Shown: positions 10,711 to 23,146 of the stretch, in pieces
Position numbering within the stretch: the stretch's first letter is position 1
Layout of the letters: every line of letters begins with the position of its first letter
From: Porogramme epimiltina
Taxonomy: Eukaryota; Basidiomycota; Agaricomycetes; Polyporales; Polyporaceae
Reading direction: 5' to 3'
DNA: 64,000 nt
Assembly: GCA_900155495.1 (NCBI GenBank)
Contig: FTLJ01000362.1
Coordinates: 1-64,000 of the forward strand
The notes under the pieces: generated by a model
Told to the model about the DNA's origin: nothing
The model's input: the letters and a program-made list of their open reading frames with translations, nothing else
Databases searched by the model: none
Program-made: the position numbers and the translations under genes

Positions 10711-12912
10711 CGTTAGCGACTACAGGGTCAGCGGGAGGGTCGTCCCGACGCGTAAACAAATCGCGCACCTGTCATGGAGAGCCGAACGCCATTTTAGGAA
10801 AGGATATGAATGCATCTCGTAACTCGTGACTTCGCCGCAAGAATTGATGCGTTGGGGCTCGTCAGCGAGCACAGAAACGGTGTCGTGGCCCTCAGAGCCT
10901 CTAGCTTCGCGTTACCGTATCGGGTACGTGTGATAGAAGTGTCGGCAGCGTAGCCCACTCCAACATGATGTCCCGTCGTCTGAAAAGAGGCTGGGGTAAG
11001 TAGACTGAGCGATGCGTTCCTGCTAGCGGACTAACTTTTGGCAGCATTGGATGCGTTACGGCATCACAGCAAGGATCTTCTACGCCGCGGCTGCTCGACC
11101 TTCGGCCAGTAAACATCCGACAATGTGAGCAAGTCATATGTTACTGGTCTACACGTGCTTTCTGAGCACAGAATCATGGCAATTGGCTGATGGGAACACG
11201 ACTTGCGTTAAAGGTTATTATGGAATTGAAATAAAATTAACTCACTCCCACCGGTAACTGAGCTGAGTTGGTCTCAATGGCATCGAAGGTGAGTGCGGCC
11301 GAGACGCGGGAGTAGGAGCGTGTTCAGCTGCTCAGGCGTGAGAGGAATCATTAGCAAGGGTGCCCGACGGGCTGAAGAAGAGGAGGTTAGAAAGTCGAGA
11401 AGCAGAACCTGGCTTGCCCACACTTACGCTTCCTTATGGGATGACAAACTGTGGCGAGGGGTGGTGCACCGTATGCTATTCCCGTCGACATGCGTCGCTG
11501 TGAAGCCAGTTGGCAATGGTAGTATGCGCGAGAGCGATATCATTTCTATGAGAGTACGTAAGGATGCTGCATGAAGACCTTGAAGCCACAGGTGTGAAAT
11601 CAGGGTATCACATCACTTCATAACATGTATGTGCATAGTTGAAGGGGCAGGGACGATGGACATGGGGTCTTGTATGCAAGGTTGTGGGGCGTAGGAAGGT
11701 TATTGGGGCAAGGTGAGCTCACTTTGCGACTTAGGTCTCTCACCATCATGTCCTCCTCAAACAGCGCAGCCTCTCCTGGAAGATCTTTGTATCGTTTGTC
11801 GGCATTTTTGCGCAATGGATCTCGGCGGGCCAATATGGGCCGTGCTACAGAGTGACTTCGCGTGCAGTTCGTGATAACAGCAGAAAGGCTCTACACCTAA
11901 GCCGATAGCATTAGTGAAGGCGACTATCAAGGGTATGGTGCACGTACTGCGTCTTTAAACAACGCATACTCAACGATCCGGTGTTCCGTTCAAGGCGTGT
12001 TCAAGGCTTGAAGCGCTACTACAAGGGCGTTCACCACGATATGAGAAGAAAAGCACACTCAATGGAAGTCGCAGAGCTACTTGAGTAGAGCAGGATGTAG
12101 CAGGGGAGGCCAGAGTCTACACTGCTCAGGTCCGAGCCGTCGCTCCTTAGCTGAGGCGTTGTCACGTGCGGGCAGGCCCAGAGTCTAGACCTTCACCGAA
12201 CCTCTCGGGTCTCGGTTACCCGCGCGACGCCAGCGTTTTGGCTTTTGGTCTCAAATTTCCCAGTGCCTACAAGCTTCTAGGATTGCGCCCGTATTAATCC
12301 CTCTCAAACCCACGAAACTGCGGTTGTAAAATGTGTCGTGATGAGTGCCCTCTGACGGTGTTCAATTTTCGGCCTCGCTCGGCAAGTTCATTCCTCAAGA
12401 GTCAAGCCTGCCGTTCAAGACGATGCATATATGTGGGTCGAAGTATCATAATGGCCCCAAGGCTCCTGTCCCCGAGTACGCTCTCATATTCATTTTGTGA
12501 TTCGACACTGGATACTCAGCATTTCCCCTCGTTGTAGACTACTTCCACACATTACAGAGATTACTCAGACATGGGGACCCATAGGCAAACTAATGATGGA
12601 TCCGAAAGTCTTCATTTCATTTCCTTTCCGAAACTCGGAGACCGGAGCGCATATGCTTCCAATTAGATGACAGCAGTAGTCAGACAAAAGCTACCCCTTG
12701 GTGGAGCCCCACCGAAGTACGTACATACTACATCTTTTGAAAGGATAGCCTGTCACGTCATGACTGACGAGATCGCATGATACCGTCAGGACTATCTAGA
12801 GACGCGTTTGGATGATCATCGCGTTTTGACGATACTCTTGACGCTCTACACTGTAATCACGAGCGAGTGTCTTAGATATTCTACATAGCAACGCCCACGG
12901 AACTGAGACTAG
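10711..12912. other. intergenic with one exon-like open frame
   Basis: No complete gene seen. On the minus strand, about 11896-11723, an open stretch reads like a real exon (PLRKNADKRYKDLPGE, then ALFEEDMMVRDLSRK) and ends at a GTGAGC donor. No convincing partner exon or start was found, so it may be a relic. The rest has short open frames without recognisable content. Confidence 0.3.
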
Positions 12913-13842
12913 ATGCTGCTCATGTCCACAGTCGTATACCCAAAGACCCATACAAGAATTCCGCTATTTGAGGACGCACAGTATGTTGCAGCCATTCTCC
13001 AACCCCCTTTCGTGACACTAATGCGCATGCCTAACGAACAGAGCTACGCTGCGTGCCAGAAATGCGCCATATACCATCGAGCCCATTGTGTCGCCACGCC
13101 TCCGGACCGGCAACAACATCCCCCACCAGCTCCAAAACTTCCAGTCGTCCCACTTCCTCCAGAAACGCCTGAACGCCAGCACGAAGGGCACCTTAACATT
13201 AATTTCCGCTCAGGCACACCTCGACGTCGCAACGTTCACTTCGCCCATGCTCCGGCCGTACACAACTTCGGACCTGAAGCTCCGCCACACGAGTCGCCCC
13301 CACACACTCCACCTCGCTACCCCGGTACAGCCTCTTCGCCGGCGACGACCCCCATGCTTCACGACCTTCTGATGGCGTTCCCTCCTGCACTCTGGAATGT
13401 CCGACAGTGGGCAAGCCCACACTTCGATCCGCGCATCTCGCCCCGCTTCTTCGATCCCGCGTTTGGCCCCGCCGCCCACAACGTCGTCGAGATTTCCCTC
13501 GCCTTCGGTCCCAGCAGCAGCGCCAATCTCTCCTGGGCGATCATCGCGCGCGCGCGCGACCGCCGCACGCTCACGGTCGACGACGTCCTGCGCGCGATCA
13601 GCACCGCGCTCTTCCAACGCAACATGTGCGCCCGCCTCCCCGCGCACCACCCGAGCCTCGCGCGCGCAGAGGCCGCGCGCGCGCTGCGCGGGTCAACGGG
13701 CGCGCCCGAAGCCCTCTATAGGGAGCGCGTCCGGAACGTCGATCTCTACGTCAGCTACCCCGGACAAGGCCTGTACTTCCGCGGCCTGCGCCCTGAGTGG
13801 CAGCGCGACGGCGAGCTCGTATACGTCGTGCAGCTGGCTTAG
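12913..13842 (+). CDS. DUF6699 protein, intronless
   Basis: Single exon, 309 residues. The N-terminal ~120 residues are Pro/His-rich (PPAPKLPVVPLPPETP). The core starts near residue 155 (LWNVRQWASPHFD). It includes LTVDDVLRAISTALF, the conserved DUF6699 helix equivalent to VTVWDVLDGLYQGL at 5.4 kb, and ends with GLYFRGLRPEWQRDGELVYV. ATGs at residues 1, 4, 37 and 39 are all possible starts; the first is reported without independent support. No clear TATA box is seen. Function unknown. Confidence 0.75.
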   Translation: MLLMSTVVYPKTHTRIPLFEDAQYVAAILQPPFVTLMRMPNEQSYAACQKCAIYHRAHCVATPPDRQQHPPPAPKLPVVPLPPETPERQHEGHLNINFRSGTPRRRNVHFAHAPAVHNFGPEAPPHESPPHTPPRYPGTASSPATTPMLHDLLMAFPPALWNVRQWASPHFDPRISPRFFDPAFGPAAHNVVEISLAFGPSSSANLSWAIIARARDRRTLTVDDVLRAISTALFQRNMCARLPAHHPSLARAEAARALRGSTGAPEALYRERVRNVDLYVSYPGQGLYFRGLRPEWQRDGELVYVVQLA

Positions 13843-14580
13843 GGGCGAGCGCAAGTGAGTACACACTACCGAGCGGGATTGTGGCGGAAGGAGGGTCGAC
13901 GACGACTGACCTCTGTACGTCCCCAGGGTCGGCGGGCGCACGTCCTGACACGAGGGTGGGGCGCGGGCTGATCACCTTGACGAAGAGATGACGTACGCGT
14001 TCTCGGGGGCACGCTGCACGGCCCGCAGGTCCTCCTGTCGTCGCTCGTGTCCCCCCGAGCGCCTCTTTGCGCGCCGCCGCGCAATTGTCCTGACGTGGGG
14101 GAACCTCGGGGGCGCGAGCGCCCGTCCGCGGTGCTGGAGGATTGGGCGATTAGATAGAAGGGCGAGGGTGATCCATGGACTCTTACGTCAAGATACGTTG
14201 GACAGCCTAATGCGCGTCTACGATACCAAATACATCGTTCTGGGATTGTCACGGCGCACACGGAGGATGACTCCGACAACACGAGCGGAAGGCAGCAGGC
14301 CATGGACGTGCTCGCGCCTGTGAGGGGGGCTTCGAACGCGTTTGTTAGTGAGTCTAGTGAATTTGATGCTCCGATGCTTGTCTACTTTCCATTCACAGAC
14401 GTAAACGGAGTTTGGTGGGTGGGGAGATCACCCCAAATGGATGGGCACGCGTCGCGCCTTCCCTCGGGCTCACCATTGGAGGCAAGAGAGCGTCGCGTCC
14501 ACCTGCCCTATCAAGCCATGTTTGGCCCATTCATCGGCCTTGAGGACAGAGTTCTCTGATCTTCTCACTGCGTCCCAGGG
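13843..14580. other. intergenic
   Basis: Short GC-rich open frames only. The 3' end holds the promoter of the next DUF6699 gene. Confidence 0.35.
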
Positions 14581-14588
14581 TATAAAAG
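14581..14588 (+). promoter_or_regulatory. TATA box
   Basis: TATAAAAG 70 bp upstream of the ATG at 14651. Confidence 0.55.
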
Positions 14589-14650
14589 GCGGTGCGGCAG
14601 AACAGGATGCTCGGACCACCACCCCGCCCTTCCTCACCGTGACCGTCGAC

Positions 14651-15604
14651 ATGCACCTCCAAGCTACCGCAGCTCAGTGCTACAGCCCCAGCACTCCCCT
14701 CCTCAGCCTCATCGACCTGTGCTCCAACTTCCCATCTGCGTCGCCGACCACCTGCGCCCCCACACTCTCCCCACCGTGGGCGGCGCTTTCGAGCCCAAGT
14801 CGGCGAACTTCCCTCCTCTCTGTCTCGGATCAATTTCCCGCGCTCGGTCGCTCACCGCCACCAGCACCCCGACCTCCACTTCTGCCTCTTCCGGAAGACG
14901 GCGACGGCCACTGGTCCACATACACCTCGCCTCAGGCCCATCAACTCCACAACGCGTCTGCCACACCCGATGCAGCGCCCTCGATCGACCCTCTCCTGGT
15001 CGCGTCACATCCCTCGTCCTCGTCCAAACCGCCGCTCTCCTGGGACGTCTCCCAGAGCCCCGCCCAGGCTCGCGTCAACATCGGCGACGCCCCTCTCAGC
15101 CCGGACGCCCTCCAGCGCTGCGCCGTCCGCGCGGCGGGCCACAACAGCGCACGCCCCCTGCGCTCGCTCGTGCTGACGTCCCCCCACCTCCTGGCGCCCA
15201 TCGAGATCGCAATCGCAACGCCCCCACGCGCGCCCCCACACCCACAGCGGCCCCAGCACCCTGAAGACGCGCCACCACCCCCACCACCATCATCACACAT
15301 CACCGTCGCCGATGTGCTTGGGGGCCTGCACGACGCCCTGCGCGCGCCGATCGAGGCCCACGAGCTGAAACGGCTGGGTGCCCCCGAGCGCGCGGCGCTC
15401 TTGCGGTCGGCGGCGGCGCGGCGGCGGCGGCAGCAGCTGAGTGGGCCCGCCGATGCGCAGAGCAGCGGCGTGCCGCGCAAGGTCGACTACCTGGGGCGGC
15501 GGCGGCGGTTCCTTGGGATCCGGCCAGCGACAGGGGGTGAGATGCCTTTGGGGAAGCGGTGGGGGGAGGTGTTCGTCGTTGAGTGGGGTCTGGAGGACGA
15601 GTGA
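14651..15604 (+). CDS. DUF6699 protein, intronless
   Basis: Single exon, 317 residues. The open frame extends further upstream, but the ATG at 14651 (MHLQATAAQ) is preferred because it lies 70 bp after a TATAAAAG box. The Pro-rich N-terminus is followed by the core: LTSPHLLAPIEIAIA, then a proline run, then ITVADVLGGLHDALRAPI, then VDYLGRRRRFLGIRPATGG and GEVFVVEWG. The C-terminal block is the closest match in the window to the protein at 5.4 kb. Very high GC, with Arg runs encoded by cgg repeats. Function unknown. Confidence 0.82.
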   Translation: MHLQATAAQCYSPSTPLLSLIDLCSNFPSASPTTCAPTLSPPWAALSSPSRRTSLLSVSDQFPALGRSPPPAPRPPLLPLPEDGDGHWSTYTSPQAHQLHNASATPDAAPSIDPLLVASHPSSSSKPPLSWDVSQSPAQARVNIGDAPLSPDALQRCAVRAAGHNSARPLRSLVLTSPHLLAPIEIAIATPPRAPPHPQRPQHPEDAPPPPPPSSHITVADVLGGLHDALRAPIEAHELKRLGAPERAALLRSAAARRRRQQLSGPADAQSSGVPRKVDYLGRRRRFLGIRPATGGEMPLGKRWGEVFVVEWGLEDE

Positions 15605-17652
15605 GCTCGCTGGGGCGTGCTTGTCTTGCGCAAAACCTTACTTCTTCGATCAGCCTCAGGCGGCACCCCTTGATGGACCGGCCGGGTCTGTCCGTCTGGT
15701 GGACGCGCTGTGTGCTACTGCTGCGCGTTGCGTGCAGCCTATCTATTTAAATAGCTATTGGCCATAAGCTGGGTTGTAACATATTGTACTTATACGATGC
15801 AATTCCATACACACTATCGATACGGTTTCCCACCCCCTCCCCCTTCAGGCATGTATAGTATAGAATGTAATACATTAGATCAAGTTGTTATCATGTACTA
15901 TTATCAAGTCCACCCGTTGCTGGTGGTGTCATATTTCCAATTCAAGTAGCAAGTGACCGGCGGCCCGAGACGGGCACACCGTGGCCACCGGCAAAGGACC
16001 CAGGCCGCCACAAGGCTACGCAGCCCCCCCGCATATGCATCATGCTGCTCTCGCTGTTCACCCCCACTCTCAGCCTGCTCTCGTGCTGCCAAAGGCTACG
16101 CTATTATCCCCTCCACCTCTGTTCCCTCAAGTCTTCCTGTCTCATTTCGCTTCAAGCTCTCAACAACGACGGAACAGGGCTCATGGATCCTACTCCCACA
16201 AGTCAGTACTTTTGACGAAGAGCTTATCACGTCCAGTTAAGCTAATATTCTGTCGTAAGCTAGGGTAATAAAGTCTGCGGGCCAACCCCTCTATTCCCTA
16301 TACCCTCGAGACGACTTGTACCCGTCGCGGCTTGGGTGGTGAATGTCACCTCAATGGAAACTATCCCCCTGTTATCTTCGATCGAAGCATGGGGCGACGC
16401 GGGAAGAGGACAAACAACCTCAGTGTGTCGTTTCAGATGATTTCTGCGCTTTTTGGGTTATGTTTGGAGCGGGTGCATTGTTGGCTACGGCGCGAGGGTA
16501 CGTCTCGTCCTTCTTCCTCGTCCCTCCTTATCTTATTCCTGTTTCATCTTTTTGCGCTCGCCCGTATTACATCCTTGCGGTTTCATCGCTGAAGAGTGCG
16601 TTCATAATTCAGTCGATTGGCATCTCGTGATAGCAGTCACAACTGCTCAACAAGCTGGTCACCAGGTCGTAATTAAGGGGAAAGTGGTGCGCACACGATA
16701 ATGCATTGCTTACGAACAGATCCTGGACCACTCAAAAGCCTCTATTCGCCAAGTGCATCGTAAAGCTTCTTCCGTATTCTCAAACGTGCCGCCGTCCCTA
16801 CTACTGTGTGACCGGAGGGTCTGAGGCCCTAGTATCTGCTTAGTGAGTCGCTTATTTCCCCCTCCAAACCCCCTCTATTGTTTCTCGTCCGTTGTGGTTC
16901 GCCTGCTGTGCAGGTCGTCTTGGTTATGCAATGCCATGGCAGCGTTTTGACATTGGTTTATAGATAGTTACAAGTTCCTCGGCCACGGATAAGGACAGGT
17001 GCAGCAAGGACGGATGTAGTTATTCTGACTTAGCTGGGGGAGAAAGTTCCGTTGGGGAGCACTAAATCCGATGCAAGGTAGTACGTGATGCAGGAGTTCC
17101 ATGGTCGTCCCTTATCCACATGCTCTTCTCGACCTTCTAATGTCTTCAGTGCTCTGAATGCCAATAACAGTGCATGTGGCGTGTTAGATCTGAATACCAT
17201 GCCCACAAGACGAAAAACGTGTTCTAGTCGCTGGTTCCGAAGTATGATACCACTCCGTAAGAGGACATATGATCCACTGCTGTGAACGTTCATATCGATA
17301 TCTTCCCATAGCCGTGCATGGCCTTTATGCGGTGTGGGCCAGTGGTCGACAGTTGCGCGTTTTCAGACACTGTTTTGATAACCAACCACCTCCTGCGAAC
17401 GAATGGCGTTGCTCATAATCGCAGCCTATCAGGTCGACCATTGTCTTCAAAGGGCATTCGTTGTGTGGACCGCAGACCACGTCCAAGTAGTTGCCTTCGG
17501 AACCGAGGTCTTGGTGTTGACCATCGCCACCTCGGATATGGGCAATCAAAACGAAGAACCCAAGTATCACGATGTGTCCATTCTTCCCAGTGTACCTGAA
17601 GACGTCTGGAGTTAAACCTTCGACGAGACACAGCTTACGTGTCCCCCGTTGC
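15605..17652. other. intergenic, no supported gene
   Basis: About 2 kb with only short open frames. Near 16430-16500 a hydrophobic stretch (FWVMFGAGALLATARG) ends at a GTACGT donor-like site. It resembles the isolated 3' hydrophobic exons of the Cys/His family but has no upstream coding partner. Confidence 0.3.
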
Positions 17653-17658
17653 TATATA
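17653..17658 (+). promoter_or_regulatory. TATA box
   Basis: TATATA 77 bp upstream of the ATG at 17730. Confidence 0.5.
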
Positions 17659-17729
17659 GCGTGCCACCCCGAGCCCAGTCTCCCTCAAACGCCGTCCTCG
17701 ACCTATACCATCTCAACAATAACCTCACG

Positions 17730-18578
17730 ATGCAACCTCAGTGGCCGAGCCATGGTACTCCGTACCTATCCCCCTTCTATTCGTCCTCCCAGCAGCTCAT
17801 TCCTCTATGGAGCTTGCCATCCCCCTACACCCCGTGGGCGCCCGCCGCTGGCTTGCAACCGAGTACCACGCAATCCAGAACAGTCATTGCATCGAACACG
17901 CCACCGCCCCCAGAGTGGAGGCCAGGATTCCGGCCGCCGGTCTCATGGTCAGGGTTGCTCAAGCGCCTCTCTAAGAGGGGTTCTCGCGAGCTCCTTGTGA
18001 ACCGTGCGTAGTCCTCTGCGTACCATGCATCAATCATCGTCATCGTTACTGACGCTTCTTCCGCTGCAGGCCCCCAAAAGGTCTATCTACACCGGCACAT
18101 TCGGTATAACATGCTGAAGCCACCCATGGAACTGGATCTGCGGCGGAATCCAAAGGAGCTCAAAATCTTCGCCCTCGAGCATTCCCTCACACCACTGGAC
18201 TTCACGCGATTCGCATGCGAGCCACCGCTTCCGCGCATGCGCCTCTTCCACGCGCGCTTGCCATGGTACATCGACGTCCATGCGCAAAACCCAGCGGGCG
18301 TCATGTTTTTGGAGTTGTTTATGGCCATCTGGTGTTGCATGTTCACGCCAGTTAGGGACGAGGACTTCAATAATTCTCGGATGAACCCTGACGCGCAGGA
18401 GCAAGTCAAGCGTGCTTCTGAGGAACGTCGCTCTACTGGCACCTCAGAGCCGCACGCGACGGGTATCTGTCGTGTCGACTACCTAATGGGCCACGTGGTC
18501 ATGGAAGGCCTTAAGAAGGTGGGGGATGGTATGTGGGAGATCAAAACGCGCCGGCTGCTGAATCTTCCTCGGAGTTGA
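17730..18578 (+). CDS. DUF6699 protein, two exons
   Basis: Exons 17730..18003 and 18070..18578, 66-nt intron (donor GTGCGT, acceptor GCTGCAG, phase 1), 260 residues. The N-terminus is Ser/Pro/Tyr-rich. The core includes RLFHARLPWYIDVHAQNP, the 'h.lPW.I.V' strand of DUF6699. It also has the helix region MFLELFMAIWCCMFTPV, an acidic EDFNN stretch and the C-terminal CRVDYLMGHVVMEGLKKV. This is a better match to the canonical family core than the intronless copies. Downstream is the first Cys/His family gene on the same strand. Function unknown. Confidence 0.82.
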
Positions 18579-18909
18579 AGTTTGGCTGGCTGTGGCACTA
18601 TCGGGGAGGCTTGAGCACCGCGTCGGACGAAAGCAGTAAGACATAGTGTAGTCCATGATGTCCTTGTATAGCATTGAAGATCGTCATATTTTGTTGTATA
18701 TACAGGTTCAAGGTTTTTGTCACTTGTATTGTTGAATCACACTTCGGATCGCCCACTTGGGACCGCTGAGCCGCAACTCCCGGATCGCAGCCAGCCCATG
18801 GCCCAGCCTCGTGTGACCATCGAGGTAGACATGCCCTACCGAAAGTCGTCGTCTCATTGCACTACATCTACTACGTCTACCCGTCGTCCGCTCATAGTTT
18901 CCCTTTCAG

Positions 18910-20355
18910 ATGCAGCTACACCAGTGTCTCGCGCTCCCCGTTTCCGCCCTTACCGCCTCCCCTGACGATGCCATTGAGACACGTGAGCCGTGCCCCATCA
19001 AAGTCTTCCCCCCATCGCTGTTCTGCCCTGCCCACGAAGACGAGTACCGTGCCCTCCTTTCACGCAAAGTGGCAGCTACGCGTGAGGCCGACCGGTTCCG
19101 CGTGCTCGTCGACGACATGCTCGCGAACGACGCCGCCGCGGCGAGTGTCACCGCCCCAGACGCACGAGGGCGCGCACGCGACAAGGCGATCGCCCAAATG
19201 TATGCGGATGCACTAGGGGAGGTGGTGAACGCGATGAGGGAGTTGAAAGTGAGGTTCTATGTCGACGGTAAGAGCCAAGCTTTGTGGATGCTGGAGAACG
19301 ACCATTGACGACGTTGGCGTTCCGGTGATGTTGAGGGGCGGCAGGCCAAGACGAAGACTTTCAAGACAGGAAGGCCCGTGTGGTGGCGTTCCTGAAGGAC
19401 TTGGAGGAGAGAGAAACGGCGCTCGTCCAGGCGAAGGAGAAGGCAACAGCTTGGGCGCGGGATGAGGGGAGACATCTGCACGTGACCGCGCAAGCGACAG
19501 GCAAAGAAAAACACGGCCAGTCAGGAGGTGTGGGATCGTCCGCGAAATCACTGAAGGGCGTACCTCAAGGCGGCGCGGGGAAAGCGATCGAAGAGAACGG
19601 AGAGGACCAGACCAGACGGTATCGTGCCCTGTTATCCGTGCCTCACCAACTCCACTGCGGGTGCGCGAACGCGCTGGACTTGTCGGGCGCGTGGACTTGG
19701 GCTCCCCAGCGGCAATGCGAGGCCCATGACCCACCCCAGAGCGTCCAGTGCAGCAGATTTGCTGTTAGGACGTCGCGTTTCTGCGTCCGGCATGCGGCAA
19801 AGAAGGTGTGGAGCTCTGGGGTTTATGTTGTAGAGCACAAAACCTTGGAAGAATTGCGAACCAAGATCGCCCCTGCGGATAGGTCCGCCGCTGCGAGGAA
19901 CGTGGCGACGGTAGCAGCATATATCCAGGGTCTAGATGACATGTTGAAGATTAGCTGCGAACACCAAGCTATGTTCTCGTGTCAACGTACGAGGCATTCG
20001 TGCACTGTGTTGAATGATGCTAACGGCGTTTACCGTAGCCGAAGAGCAACATACTGCACACTTGCAGGAACTGCGGAAGAGGCGAAAGGCAGCATGCAGG
20101 CTCCTCGCCGACACTAGTCTTCTCGCCGGCCATACGAATGCAGTCTCTGGTAGACAGGCGGAGGTCTGGACCGCGGGTTTCATGGCCAGCGTCACCGAAG
20201 AGCAACGTAGACGAGACTTAGCAGCTGGGGCAGTCTTGGTGAGGCATTTGGTTCGGCGGGTAACTACTCAAAAACTTACCTCGTCCTAGGTTATTGGGGC
20301 TAGTGTAGTATCGTTGTTTGGTGTATCGGCAGCCTCGCGACGTTGGGCTTCCTGA
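18910..20355 (+). CDS. Cys/His coiled-coil family protein, unrecognised
   Basis: Exons 18910..19267, 19345..19986, 20039..20238, 20290..20355; 421 residues. Not a family I can name. Visible parts: an N-terminal module with C6, C28, C39, H42 and Y46 (C-x10-C-x2-H-x3-Y); a conserved APDARGRARDKAIAQMY block; a charged, coiled-coil-like segment (~120-165). A second module has C224, C226, C244, C255, C266 and H269, again with C-x10-C-x2-H. A helical region follows, and the last exon encodes a short hydrophobic tail (VIGASVVSLFGVSAAS). Intron phases and the 200-nt third exon match the paralogue at 25.4 kb. The tail is shorter than in that copy, and the +1 frame continues with hydrophobic residues, so a 3' frameshift is possible. 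Confidence 0.65.
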
Positions 20356-22351
20356 GAGGTTGTTTGGCAAGTATCGAGAGTTCAGCGTTCGCTATCATAG
20401 CAAAGGAGGCTCTGAGCTCACCAGCGGGAAGTTTGTCGTTTCCAATGACCTCGTACTACAGAAGCGCTTCGTCATTGTTTGCCCTGGACAAGGGTTCGAG
20501 GAACTGCAGTGTATGGTTCGTGTTGTGTGTATGATGTTCTTATGCAATGATATGCGATACGTTCTATGATTAAATCCAAGATTTTGGGCTGGCTGAATAG
20601 TGTCGCGTTCACTGTTACTTGTATTTGAAAGGATGGATTGGGACGTTCTGCAGGCCGCACTTGCCCGTCAGCCTCCCAGTGGTCATGACTGGGGCGGAGC
20701 TGGAGCGGGCTCTGAAAACAGGCACAGGCAATCAAGCGAGTTTGGCGGGGTCAACCTGCTCCTTCCACATATGGTAACATTCTTTTTAGGGTATCCCGGT
20801 AGACTGGATGCTACGATAGACTATCATTTCGCGTTGATGACCCGGCAGATATAAGGGTGTTCAAGTTGATGTTGCTCGTCTCCCTCACGCCGCGTATAGG
20901 TTACCCGCATTTCCCCCTCGCCCCAACTCAATCAATACAACCAAGTGGGGACCTCATTGTCATTGCAGCGCGATATGATCATAATCCTGTTCCCCGGTGA
21001 GCTGCATGCAACAGTGACAATCGCGTTTCGACTTACGCTCCAATCAGTTTGGCCCGAGACGATTGGGGGTTCCACTGACACCAAGCATGTGGTAACGGTT
21101 GCAGCGAGGGGTCTATCTTGCACCGTCCCTCGACCGTAGAAGTCACCTGTCCCCCGGTTACGACCAGGTTCTCGGACGTGTAGGTCATCTTTTTGTTCTT
21201 TCTCCTGACTACGACATTACGTTTCTCGCTGGCACTGTGCCTTTGGGAGTCTTTTCCCATGGGCACAGTGTCGGCCTGGGCAGTAGTGTTCGGGGCGCAT
21301 TGATATAGTATTCTGACCTCGGCGCTCCGCCCGTGAAAGCGCCAACGCGCGCGAAGCTCTTTGTTCTGCTCGCCGAGCTGTACGATGATCTTACGCTATA
21401 GGGCACACCTTGTGCATCGGCATGGGGACCCACTCGTCGTGCTTCTAGCCGACAGAGTGTGTGAGCGTATGAGGATGTCAATGCAATCGCACTGTCGACA
21501 ACTTTGATTCCAGCTCTATCCCTTGTATTTTCTAGAACGGACAACTCCGGCCTACGAGGACCTTTCCTAAGCACAGGCTTCGCTCCATGGCTTATATACA
21601 TCTCACTGTCCCCAGCGTCGGTTCTCTCTTCTGACCTCCCCCACACCCGCTCTGCTAGCCAACCTCCAGTGCGCCCTCTTGTCGCTTTCCACATCAGGCC
21701 TTCGGCTCTGCTGGTATTCCGACGGACCTCGTTTGGGTTACTCACCCGTGACTCATTCGGCTGCCTCCATGCCGCGCCTACCTCCCACGGGCTTCACAGG
21801 TCTGGGCTCGTACGGTGCCGGCTTGACACTACGGCTCCATCCGTGCCGCAGCTCAGCGCCAACGGAGGCCACGTCCGCCGACTGGCACCGGGCCGCCTCC
21901 ATGGGCATCCAGCTCCAAACTCAAATGGCCTCCCCGCCGTCCGGTCCGGGCGCACGACCGAACCTCTTCGAAGCGACGGCACCAGTGCACGTCCCCGACA
22001 TCCTCGTGCAGTCGCAGTCAACGGACGATCCAGTCCACCATTAGGGGAACTTCAAGTTCCGACAGCGGAGACGACCCGGTTGTGTAGGCATTAAGGCAGA
22101 TAGGCGGATTCTTTTGGGCAATGGCTGTGAGTTGTCGACAATATTGTCCTCGCCCCAGGCAGGCCGTTCGCCGTTCGTCCGGGTATAGCCGCTCAACCTA
22201 GTCCTCCGCTGCCGCCCCGCTTGGAGCTTGCCACCCTTCCTGTCCCTCCGCCGCCAGCACCAGCCTTTCTCCACATCGACTGCCAGTCTCCACAACCCCG
22301 TATTTGTTTGCGCTGTTGCCTTCCTACCCCACCGCGTCAATCCTCTCCCCA
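20356..22351. other. intergenic with a possible short gene at 21769
   Basis: No confident gene. An ATG at 21769 opens a 91-residue Pro/Ser/Thr-rich frame to 22044 (MPRLPPTGFTGLGSYG), and TATATA lies at 21593-21598. It looks like the disordered N-terminus of a DUF6699 gene without its core, perhaps truncated. Around 20960-21090 exon-like pieces with a GTGAGC donor near 20999 also occur, without recognisable content. Confidence 0.3.
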
Positions 22352-23146
22352 ATGTCTGCAACTCCGGGGCGCTTGCCGCACCAGGCGGCCCTGCTCGACG
22401 CGACCAACGTCTCGCAGGCCAATGTCAACGCTGCCTACATGGCCCCGCGGACTGGGTGAGTATTCCTCCAAGTCTGCTCATTGCGCATAGGCTGATGACG
22501 CTCTCCTAAGGGCCTACGTGAACTCGTCCGCCACCCTGCCCGCTCAACATGCCGGAGCCAATGTCGTCCATCCGCTCATATACCCTCACGGAGCCTCCTT
22601 CGGACCTCAAGTCGGAAGCACTGGGCTGACGAGGTACGTATTCATGAATACGAGGATGTTGGGCGTGCGTCTAATGATTTCGATGCTGGTAGCGTTGGAC
22701 ACCCCAACATCGCTCCGCTCTCCGCCGTCTCTATCTTCTACCCGCTTCAAGCGCAGTGGACTGTGTCGGTGGCGCGGGCCATCTCGCGTCCTCCCGTTTC
22801 TCAGTCCTACGCCGATGTTCAATGCGTGCAGAGCACTAGTTGTGTCCCTCTCACCATCGTCTTCCCTGACGGTGTCCTCAGGCTCTACACCACGGCCACG
22901 CCTTCCGGAGGCTACATCTGCCTTTCTGACGTTCAAGACGCCGCCCAGAGGGTCCTGTACCAACCCGCCTCTACTGGTGTCGACCCCGCTGCGTACAATA
23001 TGAGGGTGCAGGCCGCCGCCTCCGCCCCTCCGTTGAACATCGATTGCCTGCCGCTCATCGGCCCCAACTACGCTGTGCTCTTGTTGAAGATGAAGGTCTT
23101 CGCTCGCGCGGACGGTGCACTGATCATCATGCTTTTCTGGGGGTGA
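22352..23146 (+). CDS. DUF6699-like protein, three exons, divergent
   Basis: Exons 22352..22455, 22511..22633, 22693..23146; donors GTGAGT and GTACGT, acceptors CTAAG and GGTAG; phases agree and give 226 residues (start MSATPGRLPHQAALLD). The third exon carries a strand-rich region (VPLTIVFPDGVLRLYTT), then YICLSDVQDAAQRVLYQPA, the position of the DUF6699 DVL helix. The RVDYL block is missing or strongly diverged, and the C-terminus (YAVLLLKMKVFARADG) ends in hydrophobic residues. Family membership is therefore tentative; the exon structure itself is well supported by splice signals. Confidence 0.55.

Noticed and set aside
13549..13559. CG-dinucleotide run as a possible Z-DNA or regulatory site
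   Set aside because: It lies within the DUF6699 coding sequence and is explained by Ala/Arg codons in GC-rich DNA.
14441..14650. 70-residue extension of the 14.65 kb DUF6699 gene
   Set aside because: It contains the TATAAAAG box inside the putative coding region; the ATG at 14651 is preferred.
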